DNA from: Deltaproteobacteria bacterium
GTDB taxonomy: Bacteria; Desulfobacterota; Desulfobacteria; Desulfobacterales; JAFDMD01
DNA length: 64,000 nt
Assembly: GCA_019306065.1 (NCBI GenBank)
Contig: JAFDMF010000002.1
Location: 1-64,000 of the forward strand
Reading direction: 5' to 3'
A model generated the notes under the pieces. It was not told where the DNA came from. It worked only from the letters and a program-made list of their open reading frames with translations, and searched no databases. The position numbers and the translations under genes are program-made. The first letter of the stretch is position 1. Every line of letters begins with the position of its first letter. Of the stretch, positions 60,726-64,000 are shown piece after piece.

Positions 60726-61982
60726 ATGACTTTGGAAAAAAAAATTATATCATTGGCTGCAGCTGCAAAAGAGGCTTCCGATAAAATAGCAGTATCAAAT
60801 ACCGATATTAAAAACCTCGCATTAATAAAAATTGCCGAAAAAATAGAGGAAAAAACGGATTACATCAAAGAAGAGAATAAAAAAGACTTATCGGACGCCA
60901 AAAAAGCCAGTTTATCCGAAGCTATGATAGACAGACTTACCGTAAACGATAAAGTAATAAAAAGTATGGCAAACGGATTAAGAGAAGCCGCATCCCTTGA
61001 AGATCCCGTAGGCGCAATAACAAAAACTTGGAAAAGACCGAACGGACTTGAAGTTTCAAAAATGAGAATCCCTATAGGAGTAATCGGCATAATATACGAA
61101 TCGAGACCCAACGTTACCATAGACGCAGCCGGCTTATGCTTAAAATCCGGCAATGCAGTCATACTAAGAGGCGGTTCCGAAGCCTTTTATTCCAATCAAG
61201 CTCTTGTAAAAACATTTAAAGAAGGGCTTGACCAAGCAAACCTTCCTGTTAATGCGGTTCAGGCATTAGGAAGTAAAAACAGAGATGCCATAACCATACT
61301 TTTAAAACAGGAAGAACATATTGATCTTATAATACCACGCGGAGGCGAAGGCTTAATAAGATACGTTGTAGAAAATTCCAAAATTCCGGTTTTAAAACAT
61401 TATAAAGGAGTATGCCACACATTTATAGATAAAACCGCCGATTACCAAACAGCGGAAAAAATATGCCTAAACGCCAAAGTTCAAAGACCGGGCGTATGCA
61501 ACGCCATGGAAACAATGCTTATACACAAAAATATAGCGGATACCTTTTTGCCAAAATTACATTCCGCATTTAAAAAAGAAAAAGTAGAACTTAGAGGATG
61601 CGAAAAAACCCGCTCCATTCTGCCCGAAATAAAACCTGCAACCGAAGAAGACTGGTATGCCGAATATCTTAACCTTACGCTGGCGGTAAAAACCGTAAAC
61701 AACATTGACGAGGCAATATCTCATATAAAAAAATACGGTTCAAATCACAGCGAAGCAATAATTACTCAACACTTTAACAATGCAAGATATTTTATAAAAA
61801 AGGTTGATTCTTCCGGAGTATTTGTAAATGCTTCCACCCGTTTTAACGATGGCGGCGAACTTGGGCTTGGAGCGGAAATAGGAATAAGCACCTCAAAACT
61901 TCACGCTTTCGGACCAATGGGCCTCGAAGAGCTTACAGCCGCTAAATTTGTTATAATAGGAAACGGGCAAATAAGAACATAG
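60726..61982 (+). CDS. proA: Gamma-glutamyl phosphate reductase
   Basis: 418 residues, the usual ProA length. Reduces gamma-glutamyl phosphate with NADPH in proline synthesis. Signatures: 'RIPIGVIGIIYESRPNVTID', 'KSGNAVILRGGSEAFYSNQA', 'IPRGGEGLIRYVVENSKIPV' (with the NADP loop), the catalytic Cys in 'QRPGVCNAMETMLIH' and 'STRFNDGGELGLGAEIGIST'. ATG 60726 (MTLEKKII) is chosen; an earlier in-frame ATG at 60675 falls in the 46-bp repeat. proB is not in the window. nadD and rsfS follow, a common order in Desulfobacterota. Confidence 0.96.
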   Translation: MTLEKKIISLAAAAKEASDKIAVSNTDIKNLALIKIAEKIEEKTDYIKEENKKDLSDAKKASLSEAMIDRLTVNDKVIKSMANGLREAASLEDPVGAITKTWKRPNGLEVSKMRIPIGVIGIIYESRPNVTIDAAGLCLKSGNAVILRGGSEAFYSNQALVKTFKEGLDQANLPVNAVQALGSKNRDAITILLKQEEHIDLIIPRGGEGLIRYVVENSKIPVLKHYKGVCHTFIDKTADYQTAEKICLNAKVQRPGVCNAMETMLIHKNIADTFLPKLHSAFKKEKVELRGCEKTRSILPEIKPATEEDWYAEYLNLTLAVKTVNNIDEAISHIKKYGSNHSEAIITQHFNNARYFIKKVDSSGVFVNASTRFNDGGELGLGAEIGISTSKLHAFGPMGLEELTAAKFVIIGNGQIRT

Positions 61983-62041
61983 AATAATATAAGAATAATT
62001 CTTATATAATAATTTGTTATAAATCTTTAAGGAGAAATATT

Positions 62042-62334
62042 ATGGCTGGAAAAAAATTGACGATTTTGATAAAAGCGGTATTTAAGGATTAGCAAAAAAT
62101 AGGCCTGTTATCTACAAAATCGAAAATGCTCAAGGAAAAAATATCTATATAGAAGTGGCAAAACGGGGTCGAGTCGAAAAAAGATTGAAAGAGCATTTGC
62201 CTGGCGGTAAAGATAAAATTTGAGGCGGAGTGAAAGTTGAAATTGCACAAAAGCCAAATATTGACGAAGCTTTAAAATCTGAAGCCAGAATTATTAAGCG
62301 TCAACAACCAGCTCAAAACAAAAAAGGCAAATAA
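62042..62334 (+). pseudogene. Broken small GIY-YIG-like gene
   Basis: After a good ribosome-binding site (AAGGAGA) and ATG 62042 the family frame (62044 phase) reads 'WKKIDDFDKSGI', TAA, 'GLAKNRPVIYKIENAQGKNI', 'VAKRGRVEKRLKEHLPGG', TGA, 'GGVKVEIAQKPNIDEALKSE' and ends 'QNKKGK' TAA 62334. One frameshift and two nonsense codons, so inactive. Full relatives are ~100-residue nuclease-like proteins. Confidence 0.7.
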
Positions 62335-62414
62335 ACTTTATAAAAAATCACTCCGCCTGACTTGATAGAAGGCTCTTCAAACAAACCGATGTAATTATAC
62401 AAATAAATTACGAG

Positions 62415-62442
62415 GCGGCATTGAAGCCGTTTTATATTTTTA
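62415..62442 (+). terminator. Short hairpin and T-rich tail upstream of nadD
   Basis: CGGC (62417-62420), loop ATTGAA, GCCG (62427-62430), then TTTTATATTTTT. The stem is short; a plausible weak terminator after the proA/pseudogene region. Confidence 0.4.
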
Positions 62443-62577
62443 TAAGTTTTGCGATGGCGGATAATAATCCGCGTTATTCGATTAAGCGAGGATTAAAATT
62501 TTTATCTAACGTAGAAATAAAGCAAAAGAGATACTTATAAATATAACTAAAAACAGCCAGATACCGGTATAAAATAT

Positions 62578-63255
62578 ATGCAAAAAACAAATTTAAAAAT
62601 GGGATTATTCGGAGGAACTTTCGACCCTGTTCATATAGGACATATAAAAGGAGCGCTTCAACTTAAAAAAAAATTTGCTCTTGATAAAATAATGTTTATT
62701 CCGGCTGCAATACCTCCTCATAAACAAACGGCACAGATTAGCAACGCAAAAAAAAGGCTTGATATGCTGCGCCTTGCTGTAAAGGATTATCCTTATTTTG
62801 AAATTTCGGATATTGAAATAAAAAAAGACGGAATATCCTATTCCATAGACACCATCAATTATTTTATATCCGAATATCAAAAAGCCTCCCTTTTTTTTAT
62901 TACGGGCTATGACGCTTTTATTGAACTCCATACTTGGAAATCTTATAAAAAGCTTCTAAACATCATACAATTTATAGTAATGGCAAGACCTAACCCGTCT
63001 TGTTCGGATAGCGATGCTATGAAATCAGACATTGATAACTATTTAAAAAAAACAATAGATTCGGAATATAAATTTTCCCAAAGCAAAAACACTTATCTGC
63101 ATTCGCAAAAAAAAAGGGTATTTTTTGCAGATATTTTGCCTACCGATATTTCATCTGCAAACATTCGATTAGCAGTAAAAAAAGGAAAAGATATAACAAA
63201 TGCCGTAACAAAAAAAACAGCCGATTATATAAAAAAAAACAGGCTATATTTATAA
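62578..63255 (+). CDS. nadD: Nicotinate-nucleotide adenylyltransferase
   Basis: 225 residues. 'GLFGGTFDPVHIGHIKGAL' carries the nucleotidyltransferase (H/T)xGH motif and 'LPTDISSANIRLAVKKG' the C-terminal ISSTxIR variant (Ala-Asn in place of Thr-x). It makes deamido-NAD from nicotinate mononucleotide, the step before NadE at 13.0 kb. A ~25-residue low-conservation insertion lies at ~140-165. Typical partner of rsfS downstream. Confidence 0.94.
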   Translation: MQKTNLKMGLFGGTFDPVHIGHIKGALQLKKKFALDKIMFIPAAIPPHKQTAQISNAKKRLDMLRLAVKDYPYFEISDIEIKKDGISYSIDTINYFISEYQKASLFFITGYDAFIELHTWKSYKKLLNIIQFIVMARPNPSCSDSDAMKSDIDNYLKKTIDSEYKFSQSKNTYLHSQKKRVFFADILPTDISSANIRLAVKKGKDITNAVTKKTADYIKKNRLYL

Positions 63256-63376
63256 TGTTATAAAGAGGAAAGCCCCATGACCAAAAAGATATAGACACAA
63301 AAAAGGATGATTATCAAAATAATAAAAAAATTTATCGCTTATTAAAAACATTTAAACACAAAAAAGAATAATAAAA

Positions 63377-63514
63377 GTCCGCCGGATAACAAAGTATTTT
63401 GTTCATTTTTATGGCTTGCTCAAATTTTAACCTCATCAATACTTAAAATATTTCGAGAATTAAAACTTGAGCATAACGCAGAAAACTGGTAAATTACAAA
63501 GTTATATAGCGGAA
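63377..63514. repeat. Hairpin repeat, family B, upstream of rsfS
   Basis: 'gtccgccggataacaaagta' opens it; 'acaaagttatatagcggaac' closes it with partial complementarity. The interior 'ctcaaattttaacct' recurs near 54960. The rsfS ribosome-binding site follows at once, as at dctM and the TPM gene. Confidence 0.6.
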
Positions 63515-63530
63515 CTTCAACAGAGGAATT

Positions 63531-63872
63531 ATGGAACAAAAATTAGAACTATACTTAAAAATCCTACTAAAAAGAAAAGCCCTTGACGTAGTAACCTTAA
63601 ATATCTCCGAAATAACCTCAATAGCAGATTATTTTATTATATGCAGCGCTACTTCAAATCGTCAGGCGGAAGCTATAGCCTCGCTATTGGTAAGCGACCT
63701 AAAAGATCATAAAATAAAACCGCTTTCGGTTGAAGGCGGTAACGAAAGCGGCTGGCATCTGATAGACTACGGCGACGTTATAATACATATCTTTTATAAA
63801 CCCGTCCGCGAGTTTTATAATCTCGAAGGATTATGGACGGGCGCTCCGATAGTTGAACATCAAAACCCTTAA
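63531..63872 (+). CDS. rsfS: Ribosomal silencing factor RsfS
   Basis: 113 residues. 'ISEITSIADYFIICSATSNR', 'AEAIASLLVSDLK' and 'GGNESGWHLIDYGDVIIHIF' are the RsfS/Iojap signatures. It binds ribosomal protein L14 and blocks subunit joining when nutrients are low, which pairs logically with the Rel system. AGAGGAA precedes ATG 63531. Confidence 0.97.
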   Translation: MEQKLELYLKILLKRKALDVVTLNISEITSIADYFIICSATSNRQAEAIASLLVSDLKDHKIKPLSVEGGNESGWHLIDYGDVIIHIFYKPVREFYNLEGLWTGAPIVEHQNP

Positions 63873-63876
63873 AAAA

Positions 63877-64000
63877 TTATTCCGCAATATAACCTCTAAA
63901 ACCGTTTGAGTAATAAACCGAAAATTTATTATCATCCTTATTGCGCATAATAATCTGGCATTCTACATCTTCCATACGGTTTATAAGCTCAAGCCCCCTT
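63877..64000 (-). CDS. C-terminal end of an unidentified protein (partial)
   Basis: The last 41 codons of a minus-strand frame, '...GLELINRMEDVECQIIMRNK' to 'VYYSNGFRGYIAE' and TAA (63877-63879). Codon use and composition look protein-coding, and the stop is 4 bp from the convergent rsfS stop. No family recognised from so short a piece. Confidence 0.55.
   Translation of the reverse strand, partial: RGLELINRMEDVECQIIMRNKDDNKFSVYYSNGFRGYIAE

Noticed and set aside
1-64000. tRNA or rRNA genes
   Set aside because: No cloverleaf with a TTCGA-type T-loop and CCA-ready acceptor, and no conserved rRNA segment, was recognised by eye; a tRNAscan or Infernal run could still find one.

Overview
The window is AT-rich DNA (by eye about 35-38% G+C) that most resembles an anaerobic member of the Desulfobacterota (the former Deltaproteobacteria). 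This rests on gene content: an HdrA/QmoB/HdrD-type Fe-S cluster, a DctPQM TRAP transporter, a LivGHMKF transporter with an embedded acyl-CoA ligase, an FmdE-family protein, DUF3786 and DUF4416 proteins, class III (oxygen-sensitive) ribonucleotide reductase, and signs of selenium use (a YgeY-type hydrolase and a UGA-containing Fe-S protein). No rRNA, tRNA, CRISPR array or replication origin was seen. I do not name a species.

Layout. 1-2.8 kb: the 5' part of a large exported protein on the minus strand (pilin-like N-terminus, then ~110-residue repeats); it runs off the window. 3.2-14.7 kb: housekeeping (AlkD-type repair, argJ, rel, ygeY, TRAP transporter, ndk, nadE). 14.6-20.4 kb, minus strand: gcvT, then a BtuCDF/FecBCD-type importer with TrmO and FmdE, possibly for a metal or oxyanion. 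20.9-23.1 kb: a methyltransferase and a shortened Type ISP-like restriction protein that appears to have lost its methyltransferase core. 23.3-30.2 kb: a six-gene operon that imports and CoA-activates an organic acid. 30.3-41 kb: lipoprotein, bestrophin-like protein, second ligase with ACT protein, PIN, HNH, FluC, DUF3786, TauE and a solitary RecB. 41.2-45.7 kb: a decayed accessory island (PDZ remnant, a family of unknown function, a truncated RiPP-type radical SAM enzyme, an M50 protease, a condensation-domain protein). Three of these are broken by a single in-frame TGA. 46-56 kb: NhaC antiporter, short PilY1-like protein, two TPM proteins, NrdD, MscS, DUF4416. 56.5-60.6 kb: HdrA-like, QmoB/MvhD-like and HdrD-like proteins. 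60.7-64 kb: proA, nadD and rsfS.

The best-supported unusual item is the HdrD-like gene. Its frame stops at TGA (60119-60121) but continues without interruption for 172 codons through a complete cysteine-rich CCG domain. A two-tier hairpin with a GG-containing apical loop begins right after the TGA, as in bacterial SECIS elements, so it is called as a selenoprotein. The gene is bracketed by two 46-bp direct repeats.

The intergenic spaces carry at least two families of dispersed sequence: a 'tttctcgcttcgctcgaaa'-type imperfect palindrome (about 11 copies or fragments) and a set of hairpins whose stems differ but stay paired. Together with several pseudogenes, these suggest a genome loosely packed and in flux.
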